From: JBCBCP01 sp039817385
Lineage (GTDB): Bacteria > Pseudomonadota > Alphaproteobacteria > Rhodobacterales > Rhodobacteraceae
Direction: 5' to 3'
NCBI GenBank assembly: GCA_039817385.1
Contig: JBCBVY010000001.1
Location: 434,001-498,000, forward strand
Length of the DNA stretch: 64,000 bases
Shown here: positions 28,958 through 37,614 of the stretch, piece by piece
How the letters are laid out: every line of letters begins with the position of its first letter
Position numbering within the stretch: position 1 is the stretch's first letter
Made by a program: the position numbers and the translations under genes
Notes under the pieces: model-generated
What the model was told of the DNA's origin: nothing
Databases searched by the model: none
The model's input: only the letters and a program-made list of their open reading frames with translations

Positions 28958-29106
28958 GCCCGATCCGCGCAGCGGCAAACCCTCCGGGGGAGGGTTTGAG
29001 GGCCGAACGCGCGGAGCGCAGCCCGATCCGCGCAGCGGCACACCCTCCGGGGGAGGGTTTGAGGGCCGAACGCGCGGAGCGCAGCCCGATCCGCGCAGCG
29101 GCACAC
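28958..29106. repeat. 63-bp tandem repeat, about 2.4 copies
   Basis: Units begin GCCCGATCCGCGCAGCGGCA at 28958, 29021 and 29084; the third is partial. Each full unit contains a nearly palindromic CCCTCC-GGGGG-AGGGTTTG segment and a GAACGCGCGGAGCGC segment. It lies in the intergenic space after mmsA, outside genes. A frame happens to stay open through it, but the gene after it starts at 29161. Confidence 0.85.
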
Positions 29107-29160
29107 AAAAGGCACGCCCCACCCCGGGGCGCGCACCGCGCTAAACGACCAAAGACGCCA

Positions 29161-29580
29161 ATGCCCATCGACTTTCGCATCTTTGCAGACCGCGGTTTGG
29201 TGCTGATCCAAGCAAGCGGCTTTGTCACGATTGATGAGACGGTCGCAGGGATGGCCCGCTACGAGGCGCAAACCACCTTTGACGCCAACCACAAGCAATT
29301 GGTGGACCTGACTCGGGTCACGGGGTTTGAACGGGACTACGCTCGGTTTCTGGAGATACAGGCGGACAAGGCGGGCCGGTTCACAGCAGCGGGCGCGCAG
29401 ATGCTGATTGTCTACCTCGCCCCCACGGCTGAGGCGCAGGCCATTGCGTCGCTCTTTGCCCGATCCTGGGAGTGCACGGACACCATCGTCGCCACGATCC
29501 AGCATGAAGAGGCGCGTGCGCTTTCGGTTCTGGGCCAGCCGGAAACGTCCCTGCGCGATCTGCTGCAAACAGCAATGTGA
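29161..29580 (+). CDS. hypothetical protein in the valine catabolism cluster
   Basis: 139-residue soluble protein. The sequence (DFRIFADRGLVLIQASGFVT, then LVDLTRVTGFERDY and QMLIVYLAPTAEAQAIASLF) has the alternating strands and helices of a STAS/SpoIIAA-like fold as judged by eye. No catalytic residues are visible. It lies between mmsA and the acyl-CoA dehydrogenase, but the adjacent repeat may separate it from mmsA transcription. Function unknown. Confidence 0.7.
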   Translation: MPIDFRIFADRGLVLIQASGFVTIDETVAGMARYEAQTTFDANHKQLVDLTRVTGFERDYARFLEIQADKAGRFTAAGAQMLIVYLAPTAEAQAIASLFARSWECTDTIVATIQHEEARALSVLGQPETSLRDLLQTAM

Positions 29581-29648
29581 AATATGGCTTTGCCTGCGCG
29601 GCGGATTAATTTAACATGTGTTCAATTCCATGCGCAGGGAGGCGTCCA

Positions 29649-30791
29649 ATGGATTTTGCACTCACACCGGATCAAGAAGCGATCTTTGACCTCGCTTATG
29701 CTTTTGGCCAGACCGAAATCGCGCCCTTCGCGCGGGAGTGGGAAGAGGCCGGGACCATCCCCAAAGCGCTTTGGCCCAAGCTGGGCGAGCTGGGCTTCGG
29801 CGCGCTCTATGTCAGCGAAGAGGCGGGCGGCACGGGGCTGAGCCGCCTTGACGCGACGCTGGTGTTCGAAGCGCTGTCGATGGCCTGTCCTTCTGTGTCG
29901 GCCTTCCTGTCGATTCACAACATGTGCGCCAAGATGCTGGACCGGTTTGGCTCAGACGATCTGAAGGACCGCGTGCTGCCGGATGTGATCACGATGGACA
30001 CGGTGCTCAGCTACTGCCTGACGGAGCCGGGCAGCGGGTCGGATGCCGCAGCCCTGCGCACCCGGGCGGAGCGCACGAATGAGGGCTATGTGGTGAACGG
30101 GACCAAGGCGTTCATCTCCGGCGGGGGCTATTCAGACGCCTATGTCGTGATGGTGCGCACCGGGGAGGATGGCCCGGGCGGGGTGTCCACGCTCTATGTC
30201 GAAGACGGCGCCGAGGGGCTGAGCTTTGGCGCTTTGGAGCAGAAAATGGGCTGGAAATCGCAGCCGACGGCACAGGTACAGTTTGACAATTGCAACATTT
30301 CTTCGGCCAATTTGGTGGGCGAGGAAGGTCAGGGTTTCAAATATGCGATGAATGGCCTCGACGGCGGGCGCCTGAATATCGCCGCCTGCTCTCTGGGCGC
30401 GGCGCAGACGGCTTTGAACAGCACATTGGCGTATATGAGCGAGCGCAAGGCGTTCGGCAAAAGCATTGACCAGTTCCAGGGCCTGCAATTCCGCCTCGCC
30501 GATATGGAGATCGAGTTGCAAGCCGCCCGCACCTTCCTGCGACAAGCCGCGTGGAAGCTGGACAGCGGCGCGCCGGATGCCACAAAGTTCTGCGCGATGG
30601 CCAAGAAGTTCGTGACCGAGGCCGGATCGAACGTGGTCGACCAGTGCCTGCAATTGCACGGCGGCTACGGCTACCTCGCCGATTACGGGATCGAAAAGCT
30701 GGTCCGCGATTTGCGGGTGCACCAGATCCTGGAAGGCACCAACGAGATCATGCGCGTGATCGTCTCGCGTCAGATGCTGCAACGAAGCTGA
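29649..30791 (+). CDS. acyl-CoA dehydrogenase, probably isobutyryl-CoA dehydrogenase
   Basis: 380-residue FAD acyl-CoA dehydrogenase. It contains YCLTEPGSGSDAAAL (about 121-135), the C-terminal family signature QLHGGYGYLADYGIEKLVRD and a catalytic Glu in the EGTNEIMR motif (about 366). The neighbours mmsA and the hydrolase-dehydrogenase fusion point to isobutyryl-CoA as substrate (valine degradation). ATG at 29649 after GGGAGGCG is the normal start. Confidence 0.92.
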   Translation: MDFALTPDQEAIFDLAYAFGQTEIAPFAREWEEAGTIPKALWPKLGELGFGALYVSEEAGGTGLSRLDATLVFEALSMACPSVSAFLSIHNMCAKMLDRFGSDDLKDRVLPDVITMDTVLSYCLTEPGSGSDAAALRTRAERTNEGYVVNGTKAFISGGGYSDAYVVMVRTGEDGPGGVSTLYVEDGAEGLSFGALEQKMGWKSQPTAQVQFDNCNISSANLVGEEGQGFKYAMNGLDGGRLNIAACSLGAAQTALNSTLAYMSERKAFGKSIDQFQGLQFRLADMEIELQAARTFLRQAAWKLDSGAPDATKFCAMAKKFVTEAGSNVVDQCLQLHGGYGYLADYGIEKLVRDLRVHQILEGTNEIMRVIVSRQMLQRS

Positions 30792-30837
30792 TGCCCTTCA
30801 GCCCCAAACTTCACTTGGCCATATAAACTCCGGGGGT

Positions 30838-30855
30838 CCGGGGGCTGGCCCCCGG
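30838..30855. repeat. GC hairpin before the valine hydrolase-dehydrogenase gene
   Basis: CCGGGGGC-TG-GCCCCCGG, preceded by ATATAAACTCCGGGGGTC. Related to the hairpin at 13323-13341, which follows AAATATCCCGGGGGTC. It lies 12 bp upstream of the start codon, so it could affect translation. Confidence 0.5.
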
Positions 30856-30866
30856 TTCGACAGTAG

Positions 30867-32783
30867 ATGACAGACATTTCCATCCGCCAATCGGGCCGCG
30901 CCGGTCGCATCACGCTCCAGCGGCCCGAGGCGCTGAATGCGATGACCTACGAGATGTGCCTCGCCATCGAGGCGGCGCTGGATGCGTGGCGGGACGATGA
31001 CGCGGTGGCGCTGGTCGTGCTGGATGCGATCGGGGACCGGGCGTTCTGCTCCGGCGGGGACATTGCGGACCTTTATGCGACGGGGATGAAGGGGGACTAC
31101 GCCTTTGGGCAGCGGTTCTGGGCCGATGAATACCGGCTGAACCACAAGATTTTCTCCTACCCCAAGCCGGTGGTCAGCTTCCTTCAGGGCTTCACGATGG
31201 GCGGGGGTGTCGGGATCGGCTGTCACGGGACTTACCGAGTGGTAAGTGAGACCTCCCAGATCGCCATGCCCGAGGTTGGCATCGGTCTCGTGCCGGATGT
31301 CGGCGGCTCGCTTATGCTAGCGCTGGCGCCGGGGCGGCTGGGGGAATACCTCGGCACAACGGCGGCGCGGATGAATGCAGCGGATGCGATTTATGCAGGT
31401 TTTGCAGACCTCTACATCCCGCAGCTCAAGTGGCCGGAGCTAATCGCTACTCTGGAGGACACCGGCACGACAGACGCGCTGAAGCCCGCAGCCGAAACGC
31501 CAGACCCCGGCCCGATCCAGACCATGCAGCCCGATATCGACCGCCACTTTGGCGGCGAGCGGCTGAGCGATATCCTCGCCACCCTGGGCGCAGAAGACAG
31601 CGATTTCGCCCGTGACACGCTCAAGAAGCTGCACCGCAACTCCCCCCTCTCGATGGCTTGCGCGATTGAGACCCTGCACCGCCTGCGCGGCCCGTCCCTG
31701 ACGATGGAAAAGGCGCTGGACCTCGAATACCGCTTTACCGCGCGCAGTATGGAGCATGGCGATTTCCTCGAGGGCATCCGCGCCGCGATCATTGACAAGG
31801 ACCGCAATCCGCAGTGGCAATATGCGGATATGAAGGTGCCCGCCACCGCCGTCAGCAAGATGCTGATGCCGCTGGGGGACATGGCGCTAAGACTGGAGGA
31901 GACGGGGATGCAGATTGGGTTCATTGGGCTTGGCAATATGGGCGCGCCGATGGCGGCGAACCTGGCAAAGGCGGGACACAGCGTGACCGGCTTTGACGTC
32001 GCGGGCACAACGGCGGCGGGCGTGCGCGCGGCTGCGTCCATCGAAGAGGCCGTGCAGGGCGCCGACATCGTCATCACAATGCTGCCCAACGGGGACATCC
32101 TGCGGTCTGTTGCGGGTACCGCCCTGCCCGCGATGGCCCCTAGCGCAACGCTCGTCGATTGCTCCACCGTTGACGTTGAAAGCGCGCGCGCGGTCGCGGC
32201 GCAAGCCGAAGCGCAGGGCGTGATGTTTGTCGACGCGCCCGTCTCCGGCGGGATTGGCGGCGCCGCGGCGGGCACGCTGACCTTCATGGCGGGCGGGTCC
32301 GAAGCGGCCTTTGCCGCCGCCGCGCCCCTCTTTGACATCATGGGCCAAAAGGCGGTGCATTGCGGCGAGGCGGGCGCGGGTCAGGCGGCGAAAATCTGCA
32401 ACAACATGATCCTCGGGGTCACGATGATCGCAACCTGCGAAGCCTTCGCGCTGGCAGACAAGCTGGGCCTCGACCGGTCCAAGATGTTTGACGTGGTCAG
32501 CACATCCTCGGGCTATTCCTGGACGATGAACGCGTATTGCCCTGCCCCCGGTGTTGGCCCGGCATCGCCAGCGGACAATGGCTACCAGCCCGGGTTTGCG
32601 GCGGAGTTGATGCTGAAGGATCTGGACCTGTCGCAACAGGCGGCGGAGGCCGCGGATGCGGACACGCCGATGGGCGCGGCCGCGCTGGAGCTGTACCGCC
32701 GCTTTGTCGAAGACGAGGACGGCAAGGGCCGGGATTTCAGCGCCATGCTGCCCCGGTTCGAAGGGCGCGGGCGGGGTGATTGA
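30867..32783 (+). CDS. fusion of 3-hydroxyisobutyryl-CoA hydrolase and 3-hydroxyisobutyrate dehydrogenase
   Basis: A single 638-residue frame holds two full-length valine-pathway enzymes. Residues 1 to about 346 are a crotonase-fold hydrolase: CSGGDIADLY, MGGGVGIGCHGTYR and MPEVGIGLVPDVGGS, with catalytic Glu and Asp in the last motif. From Met348 the sequence is a complete MmsB: QIGFIGLGNMG (NAD site), DAPVSGGIGGA, and GQAAKICNNM with the catalytic Lys. No linker separates them. An internal Shine-Dalgarno GGAGGA (31895-31900) sits 7 bases before the ATG of Met348 (31908), so the dehydrogenase may also be made alone. The two activities are consecutive steps. A lost stop codon, natural or a sequencing error, would explain it. 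Confidence 0.88.
   Translation: MTDISIRQSGRAGRITLQRPEALNAMTYEMCLAIEAALDAWRDDDAVALVVLDAIGDRAFCSGGDIADLYATGMKGDYAFGQRFWADEYRLNHKIFSYPKPVVSFLQGFTMGGGVGIGCHGTYRVVSETSQIAMPEVGIGLVPDVGGSLMLALAPGRLGEYLGTTAARMNAADAIYAGFADLYIPQLKWPELIATLEDTGTTDALKPAAETPDPGPIQTMQPDIDRHFGGERLSDILATLGAEDSDFARDTLKKLHRNSPLSMACAIETLHRLRGPSLTMEKALDLEYRFTARSMEHGDFLEGIRAAIIDKDRNPQWQYADMKVPATAVSKMLMPLGDMALRLEETGMQIGFIGLGNMGAPMAANLAKAGHSVTGFDVAGTTAAGVRAAASIEEAVQGADIVITMLPNGDILRSVAGTALPAMAPSATLVDCSTVDVESARAVAAQAEAQGVMFVDAPVSGGIGGAAAGTLTFMAGGSEAAFAAAAPLFDIMGQKAVHCGEAGAGQAAKICNNMILGVTMIATCEAFALADKLGLDRSKMFDVVSTSSGYSWTMNAYCPAPGVGPASPADNGYQPGFAAELMLKDLDLSQQAAEAADADTPMGAAALELYRRFVEDEDGKGRDFSAMLPRFEGRGRGD
31895..31910 (+). promoter_or_regulatory. 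internal ribosome-binding site and start for the dehydrogenase half
   Basis: GGAGGA at 31895-31900 followed by 7 bases and ATG at 31908-31910, inside the fused frame and exactly at the expected first residue of MmsB. This looks like the retained initiation site of an ancestral separate gene. Confidence 0.6.
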
Positions 32784-32988
32784 CAGATTGGCAACAATCC
32801 CGCCGATTTCATGCGATTGGGGCGCAAAGCGTCACCAATTGTGGCGCGGCTGCCTGCAAAGCCCACCTATTCCTTTGATTTAGCGTAGTTTTTTAGAAAC
32901 CCGCGGGCATATTTCAGCCTCTACGCCCCCTGTTGCGCCCCGTTTTTCCCCGAGACCGCGCCAATTTTCGGCAAATTGCTCCGTCACA

Positions 32989-33022
32989 TTGTCTTCTGAC
33001 CGGCCTCTCGCCGGGAAGACAA
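32989..33022 (+). promoter_or_regulatory. stem-loop in the leader of the Hint-domain gene
   Basis: Outer stem TTGTCTTC/GAAGACAA (8 bp) and inner stem CCGGC/GCCGG (5 bp) with a TGA bulge and CTCTC loop, ending 13 bases before the ATG. Position next to the ribosome-binding site suggests translational control. The rest of the 250-bp gap (32784-33035) holds no gene I can support. Confidence 0.5.
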
Positions 33023-33035
33023 GACGGAACCCAAC

Positions 33036-34604
33036 ATGCCCACAGCAACCGAGTTGCCCATCGACAGCAGTGCAACCGCCGAAGACATGGCGGCAGAGAT
33101 CTTTGGCAACGGTATCACGGTCAACTCGGCCATCTATTTCGGCGACCCGCTCAGTTCGGGCACGTATTCAAACGCGGATACGGTTGCCACGGGCGTCGCC
33201 CCGGCGGACACCGGCGTTATCCTATCCACCGGACATGTGGACGACTTCACGAATTCAGACGGGTCGACCAACACCAACGTGAGCGCAGGCACAACAACCA
33301 ACACATCCGGCATCAACAATGACGCCCAGTTCAACGCGCTGGCCAATGCGACGACGCAGGATGCGGCGATCCTAGAGATCAACTTCACGCCGCAAGGCGA
33401 TTTGATCACCATCGACTTCGTCATTTCGTCCGAGGAATACCCAGAATTTGCAAACTCGCAGTTCAATGACGTGGTTGGCGTCTGGGTAAACGGCGTGCAG
33501 GCCACCGTGACGATTGGCGACGGCACCGCCTCCGTGGGAAACATCAACGGCGGCGCGACGCAAAACCTCTATAACGACAACACCGCCGACCAGTTCAACA
33601 CGGAGATGGACGGGTTCACGGTGACGCTGACCTTCGTGGCGCCGGTGAACCCCGGTGTGCCAAACGATCTGCGGATCGGCGTCGCGGATGTGGCCGACGC
33701 CAGTTATGACACCAACCTGCTGATCGCCGGCGGGTCGGTGCAGTCGACCATCGTGGCGCAGGACGACCAGATTACGCTGGGCAATGCTGACACGCGCGTT
33801 GTGGACGTGCTGGCCAATGACGGCTCCAGCGGTGGCACGCTGACCATCACGCATATCCAGGGCGTGCGGGTCTATGCCGATGATGAGGTGACCCTCGCCA
33901 CCGGGCAGACGATCCGGCTGAATGACGATGGCACGATCACCGTTGTCGGCGATAGCGATGCCGAGACGGTCTACTTCAATTACACCGTTCAGGACAGCAA
34001 CGGCGCGACAGAGACGGCGTTGGTCGAAGTCACGCAAGTGCCTTGTTTTACGCTGGGCACGCTGATCGAGACCGCGCGTGGGCCGCAGCGGATTGAGAGC
34101 TTGCGGCCCGGTGATCTGGTCATGACCCGCGATGCGGGCCTGCAACCGGTCCGCTGGCTGGGCCAGCGCACGGTGCGGGCCACGGGCAGCTTTATGCCGG
34201 TGCGCATCGGTGCGGGTCACTTTGAGGCCACGCGCGATTTATGGCTGTCGCCGCAGCACCGGGTGCTGGTTGATGGCTGGCGGGCGGAGCTGCTGTTCGG
34301 GGCGGACGAGGTGCTGATCAAGGCCAAAGACCTTGTCGGGAGCCCCGGTGTCCAGTGGGAGGACCGCTGGGATATGGTGACCTACCTGCACCTGCTGCTG
34401 GATGCGCACCACGTGCTCATCGCCAATGGCGCGCCCTGCGAAAGCTACCTGCCCGGGCCCGTTACGATGGGCGGATTTGATGCAGGCACCCAGGCGGAAA
34501 TCAGGGCGCTGTTTCCCGAACTGGACGATACGGGCGAAGGCTACGGGCCCGCCGCCCGCCCGATCCTGCGCAGGTTTGAGGCGCAGGCGTTGATGGCAGC
34601 TTGA
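33036..34604 (+). CDS. choice-of-anchor-L plus Hint-domain protein
   Basis: 522 residues without a Sec signal. About 25-235 matches the choice-of-anchor L type (DAAILEINFTPQGDLITIDF, ISSEEYPEF, FNDVVGVWVNG). About 240-330 is a cadherin/VCBS-like repeat. From Cys337 (CFTLGTLIETARGPQRIESL) to about 480 is a Hint_2 domain with HLLLDAHHVLIANG. Hint domains self-cleave in hedgehog and inteins; Cys337 is the expected nucleophile. Asn/Asp-rich composition and lack of a signal peptide suggest type I secretion, but no secretion genes are near. The role is unknown, probably surface or biofilm related. Confidence 0.8.
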   Translation: MPTATELPIDSSATAEDMAAEIFGNGITVNSAIYFGDPLSSGTYSNADTVATGVAPADTGVILSTGHVDDFTNSDGSTNTNVSAGTTTNTSGINNDAQFNALANATTQDAAILEINFTPQGDLITIDFVISSEEYPEFANSQFNDVVGVWVNGVQATVTIGDGTASVGNINGGATQNLYNDNTADQFNTEMDGFTVTLTFVAPVNPGVPNDLRIGVADVADASYDTNLLIAGGSVQSTIVAQDDQITLGNADTRVVDVLANDGSSGGTLTITHIQGVRVYADDEVTLATGQTIRLNDDGTITVVGDSDAETVYFNYTVQDSNGATETALVEVTQVPCFTLGTLIETARGPQRIESLRPGDLVMTRDAGLQPVRWLGQRTVRATGSFMPVRIGAGHFEATRDLWLSPQHRVLVDGWRAELLFGADEVLIKAKDLVGSPGVQWEDRWDMVTYLHLLLDAHHVLIANGAPCESYLPGPVTMGGFDAGTQAEIRALFPELDDTGEGYGPAARPILRRFEAQALMAA

Positions 34605-34617
34605 CGACCCGTCAGCG

Positions 34618-37530
34618 CTACTCTGCCGCGACTTTACGGTTGGTCAGCATTGGGGCGAGGTACCGGCCGGTGTGGCTTTCCGCAACCTCCGCCACCTCTT
34701 CGGGCGTGCCGGTGGCGACCACACGGCCACCCCCGTCGCCGCCTTCGGGGCCGATGTCGATGATGTGGTCGGCGGTCTTCACCACGTCGAGGTTATGCTC
34801 GATCACGATGACGCTGTTGCCCTGATCGACCAGCTCGTGCAGCACTTCGAGCAGTTTGCGCACATCCTCGAAATGCAAGCCCGTTGTCGGCTCGTCCAGG
34901 ATGTAGAGCGTGCGGCCCGTGCTGCGCTTTGACAGCTCTTTCGACAGCTTCACGCGCTGTGCTTCGCCGCCCGACAGGGTCGTCGCCTGCTGGCCGACTT
35001 TGATGTAACCGAGGCCCACGCGCATGAGCGCATCCATCTTCTCGCGGATCGACGGCACCGCAGCAAAAAACTGCTGCGCATCTTCAACCGTCATATCAAG
35101 AACATCCGCTATACTCTTGCCTTTGAACTTAATTTCCAGCGTCTCGCGGTTGTAGCGCTTACCTTTGCAGGTCTCACATTCGACGTAGACATCGGGCAGG
35201 AAGTGCATCTCGATCTTGATGACGCCGTCGCCCTGGCACGCCTCACAGCGCCCGCCCTTGACGTTAAAGCTGAACCGCCCGGGCTTGTAGCCGCGGGCCT
35301 TCGCCTCCGGCAGGCCGGCGAACCAGTCGCGGATGGGGGTGAAGGCGCCAGTGTAGGTCGCGGGGTTGGAGCGCGGGGTGCGCCCGATGGGCCGCTGGTC
35401 AATGTCGATGACCTTGTCGAGATGTTCGAGCCCCTTGATCGTCTCGCAGGGCGCGGGCGTCTGGCGCGCGCCGTTCAGCTGCATCGACGCGGTCTTGAAC
35501 AAGGTCTCAATCGTTAGGGTGGACTTGCCCCCGCCTGACACACCTGTCACGCAAACAAACTTACCAAGCGGAAAGTCGACCGTGACGTCTTGCAGGTTGT
35601 TGCCCGAGGCCTTCACCACCGTCAGTTTTTTGCCTTTTTTGCCCTTGCGGCGCGTAGTCGGCACCGCAATCTCACGCTTGCCGGACAGGTAGTCGCCGGT
35701 GACGCTGTCCGCTTTGGCCAACTGCGCAGGTGTGCCGTGGGCGACAACCTGCCCGCCATGCACCCCGGCCCCCGGGCCGATGTCAAAGACATAGTCCGCC
35801 TCGCGAATGGCCTCCTCATCATGTTCAACGACGATCACGGTGTTGCCCTGATCGCGCAGGTTCTTCAGCGTGCCGAGCAGACGGTCATTGTCGCGCTGGT
35901 GCAGGCCGATGGAGGGCTCGTCTAGCACGTAAAGCACACCCGTCAGGCCCGAGCCAATCTGGGACGCAAGCCGGATGCGCTGGCTCTCCCCGCCCGAAAG
36001 CGTGCCGGATGAACGCGACATGGTCAGGTATTCGAGGCCAACATTGTTCAGGAAGCCAAGCCGTTCGCGGATTTCCTTCAGAATCGCGCGCGCGATCTCG
36101 TTCTTTTGCGGGGTGAGGTAGCTGGGGACACGCTCGCACCATTCAAACGCCTCGCGGATCGACATCTGCACCACGTGGCCGATATGCAGCAGTTCGTCGT
36201 CGTTCCCGATCTTGACCGCCAGCGCCTCCTGCCGGAGGCGGTAGCCGTCGCAGGTGCCGCAGGGGCGGTTGTTCTGGTAGCGCTCGAACTCTTCGCGGAC
36301 CCAGCTGCTGTCGGTTTCGCGGTAGCGGCGTTCCATGTTGGGGATGACCCCTTCGAACACCCGCGTCACCTGATAGACGCGCCCGCCCTCGTCATAGCGG
36401 AAGGGGATTTCCTCATCCCCCGAGCCGTAGAGGAACACCTGTTTGACATGGGCGGGCAGGTCTTTCCATTTGGTGGACTGCTTGAATTCGTAATGCTTCG
36501 CGATGGCCTCGATGGTCTGCAGGAAATACGGGCTTTTGCCCTTGCGCCACGGGGCCAGCGCGCCATCGGCGATCTCCAGGTTCTGGTCCGGCACGACGAG
36601 CCGTTCGTCAAAGAACAGCTCGTGCCCCAGCCCGTCGCAATCCGGGCAGGCCCCAAACGGTGCGTTGAAGGAAAAGAGGCGCGGCTCGATCTCGGGGATG
36701 GTGAAGCCGGAGACCGGGCAGGCGAATTTTTCGGAGAAGGTGATCCGGGTGGGTTCATCAGGCTCTTTGGAGCCTTCTTCGCCTAAAGAAGACCCGGCAG
36801 GGGCTGATGAAGCCTCCTCAAGGATGGCGATGCCGTCAGCGAGGTCGAGCGCGGTGCGCAGGCTGTCCGCCAGCCGCGTCTCCAGCCCCTCGCGCACGAC
36901 GATGCGGTCCACTACCACGTCGATGTCATGGCGGAACTTCTTGTCGAGTGTTGGCGGCGCGTCCAGCTCGTAGAATTGGCCATCGACCTTGACCCGCTGA
37001 AACCCCTGCTTGCGCAGTTCGAGGAATTCCTTGCGGTATTCGCCCTTGCGGTCGCGGATGATGGGCGCAAGCAGATAGGCGCGCGTGCCCTCCTCCATCG
37101 CCATGATGCGGTCGACCATGTCCTGCACCTGCTGCGCCTCGATCGGCTTGCCGGTGGCGGGGGAATAGGGCGTGCCAACCCGCGCGAACAGCAGGCGCAT
37201 ATAGTCGTAGATTTCCGTGACCGTGCCGACGGTCGAACGGGGGTTCTTCGACGTCGTCTTCTGCTCAATCGAGATGGCGGGGCTGAGGCCGGAGATGTGG
37301 TCCACATCCGGCTTCTGCATCATGTCGAGGAACTGGCGCGCATAGGCGCTCAGGCTTTCGACATAGCGGCGCTGGCCTTCCGCATAGATCGTATCGAAGG
37401 CGAGCGAGGATTTGCCAGACCCCGACAGGCCCGTGATCACCACCAGCTGGTCGCGGGGGATGTCCACATCGATGCCCTTGAGGTTATGCTCGCGCGCGCC
37501 GCGGACTTCGATGTTTTTCTGCTCGGCCAT
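34618..37530 (-). CDS. uvrA: excinuclease ABC subunit A
   Basis: 970-residue DNA damage recognition ATPase of nucleotide excision repair, with two ABC modules (Walker A GLSGSGKSS near 35-43 and GVSGGGKST in the second half) and signature SGGESQRIRL and SGGEAQRVKL. The second zinc finger (C-E-A-C ... C-E-T-C) is complete, while the first reads CPVSG ... CPDC, lacking one cysteine. Residues about 240-260 are an insertion, AS-SAPAG to EPDEP, encoded by a 63-bp segment related to one in pdhC. A LexA box and promoter lie upstream. Confidence 0.96.
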   Translation of the reverse strand: MAEQKNIEVRGAREHNLKGIDVDIPRDQLVVITGLSGSGKSSLAFDTIYAEGQRRYVESLSAYARQFLDMMQKPDVDHISGLSPAISIEQKTTSKNPRSTVGTVTEIYDYMRLLFARVGTPYSPATGKPIEAQQVQDMVDRIMAMEEGTRAYLLAPIIRDRKGEYRKEFLELRKQGFQRVKVDGQFYELDAPPTLDKKFRHDIDVVVDRIVVREGLETRLADSLRTALDLADGIAILEEASSAPAGSSLGEEGSKEPDEPTRITFSEKFACPVSGFTIPEIEPRLFSFNAPFGACPDCDGLGHELFFDERLVVPDQNLEIADGALAPWRKGKSPYFLQTIEAIAKHYEFKQSTKWKDLPAHVKQVFLYGSGDEEIPFRYDEGGRVYQVTRVFEGVIPNMERRYRETDSSWVREEFERYQNNRPCGTCDGYRLRQEALAVKIGNDDELLHIGHVVQMSIREAFEWCERVPSYLTPQKNEIARAILKEIRERLGFLNNVGLEYLTMSRSSGTLSGGESQRIRLASQIGSGLTGVLYVLDEPSIGLHQRDNDRLLGTLKNLRDQGNTVIVVEHDEEAIREADYVFDIGPGAGVHGGQVVAHGTPAQLAKADSVTGDYLSGKREIAVPTTRRKGKKGKKLTVVKASGNNLQDVTVDFPLGKFVCVTGVSGGGKSTLTIETLFKTASMQLNGARQTPAPCETIKGLEHLDKVIDIDQRPIGRTPRSNPATYTGAFTPIRDWFAGLPEAKARGYKPGRFSFNVKGGRCEACQGDGVIKIEMHFLPDVYVECETCKGKRYNRETLEIKFKGKSIADVLDMTVEDAQQFFAAVPSIREKMDALMRVGLGYIKVGQQATTLSGGEAQRVKLSKELSKRSTGRTLYILDEPTTGLHFEDVRKLLEVLHELVDQGNSVIVIEHNLDVVKTADHIIDIGPEGGDGGGRVVATGTPEEVAEVAESHTGRYLAPMLTNRKVAAE
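36751..36813 (-). repeat. 63-bp in-frame palindromic segment in uvrA
   Basis: Coding-strand segment bounded by GCTTCATCAG and CTGATGAACC inverted arms, with inner hairpins GGCTC-TTTG-GAGCC and CTTCTT-CGCCTA-AAGAAG. Aligned codon for codon with 63473-63535 in pdhC it matches at about 45 of 63 bases without gaps. The encoded 21 residues share A-S-S-A start and the E-G-x-K core. Confidence 0.6.
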
Positions 37531-37554
37531 GCTCGCCCCCACGTTAACACTCTG

Positions 37555-37583
37555 TACATAGTTGGGCGGCCGGGATTCTCCAA
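37555..37583 (-). promoter_or_regulatory. uvrA promoter
   Basis: On the minus strand TTGGAG (37578-37583) and TATGTA (37555-37560) are 17 bases apart, placing the start of transcription about 18 bases before the uvrA ATG. The LexA box lies just upstream. Confidence 0.5.
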
Positions 37584-37594
37584 TCGAAATATGA

Positions 37595-37609
37595 GAACGG
37601 ATAGGGAAC
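37595..37609. promoter_or_regulatory. LexA (SOS) box of uvrA
   Basis: GAAC-GGATAGG-GAAC matches exactly the alphaproteobacterial LexA operator GAAC-N7-GAAC (GTTC-N7-GTTC on the uvrA strand), directly upstream of the -35 hexamer. Confidence 0.85.
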
Positions 37610-37614
37610 GGGGT

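Noticed and set aside
28958..29106. CRISPR array
   Set aside because: The repeats are 63-bp and directly abutting with no unique spacers.
28996..29160. N-terminal extension of the 139-residue protein through the 63-bp repeats
   Set aside because: The repeat length is a multiple of three so the frame stays open, but the translated repeats look like non-coding sequence and the ATG at 29161 starts a normal protein.
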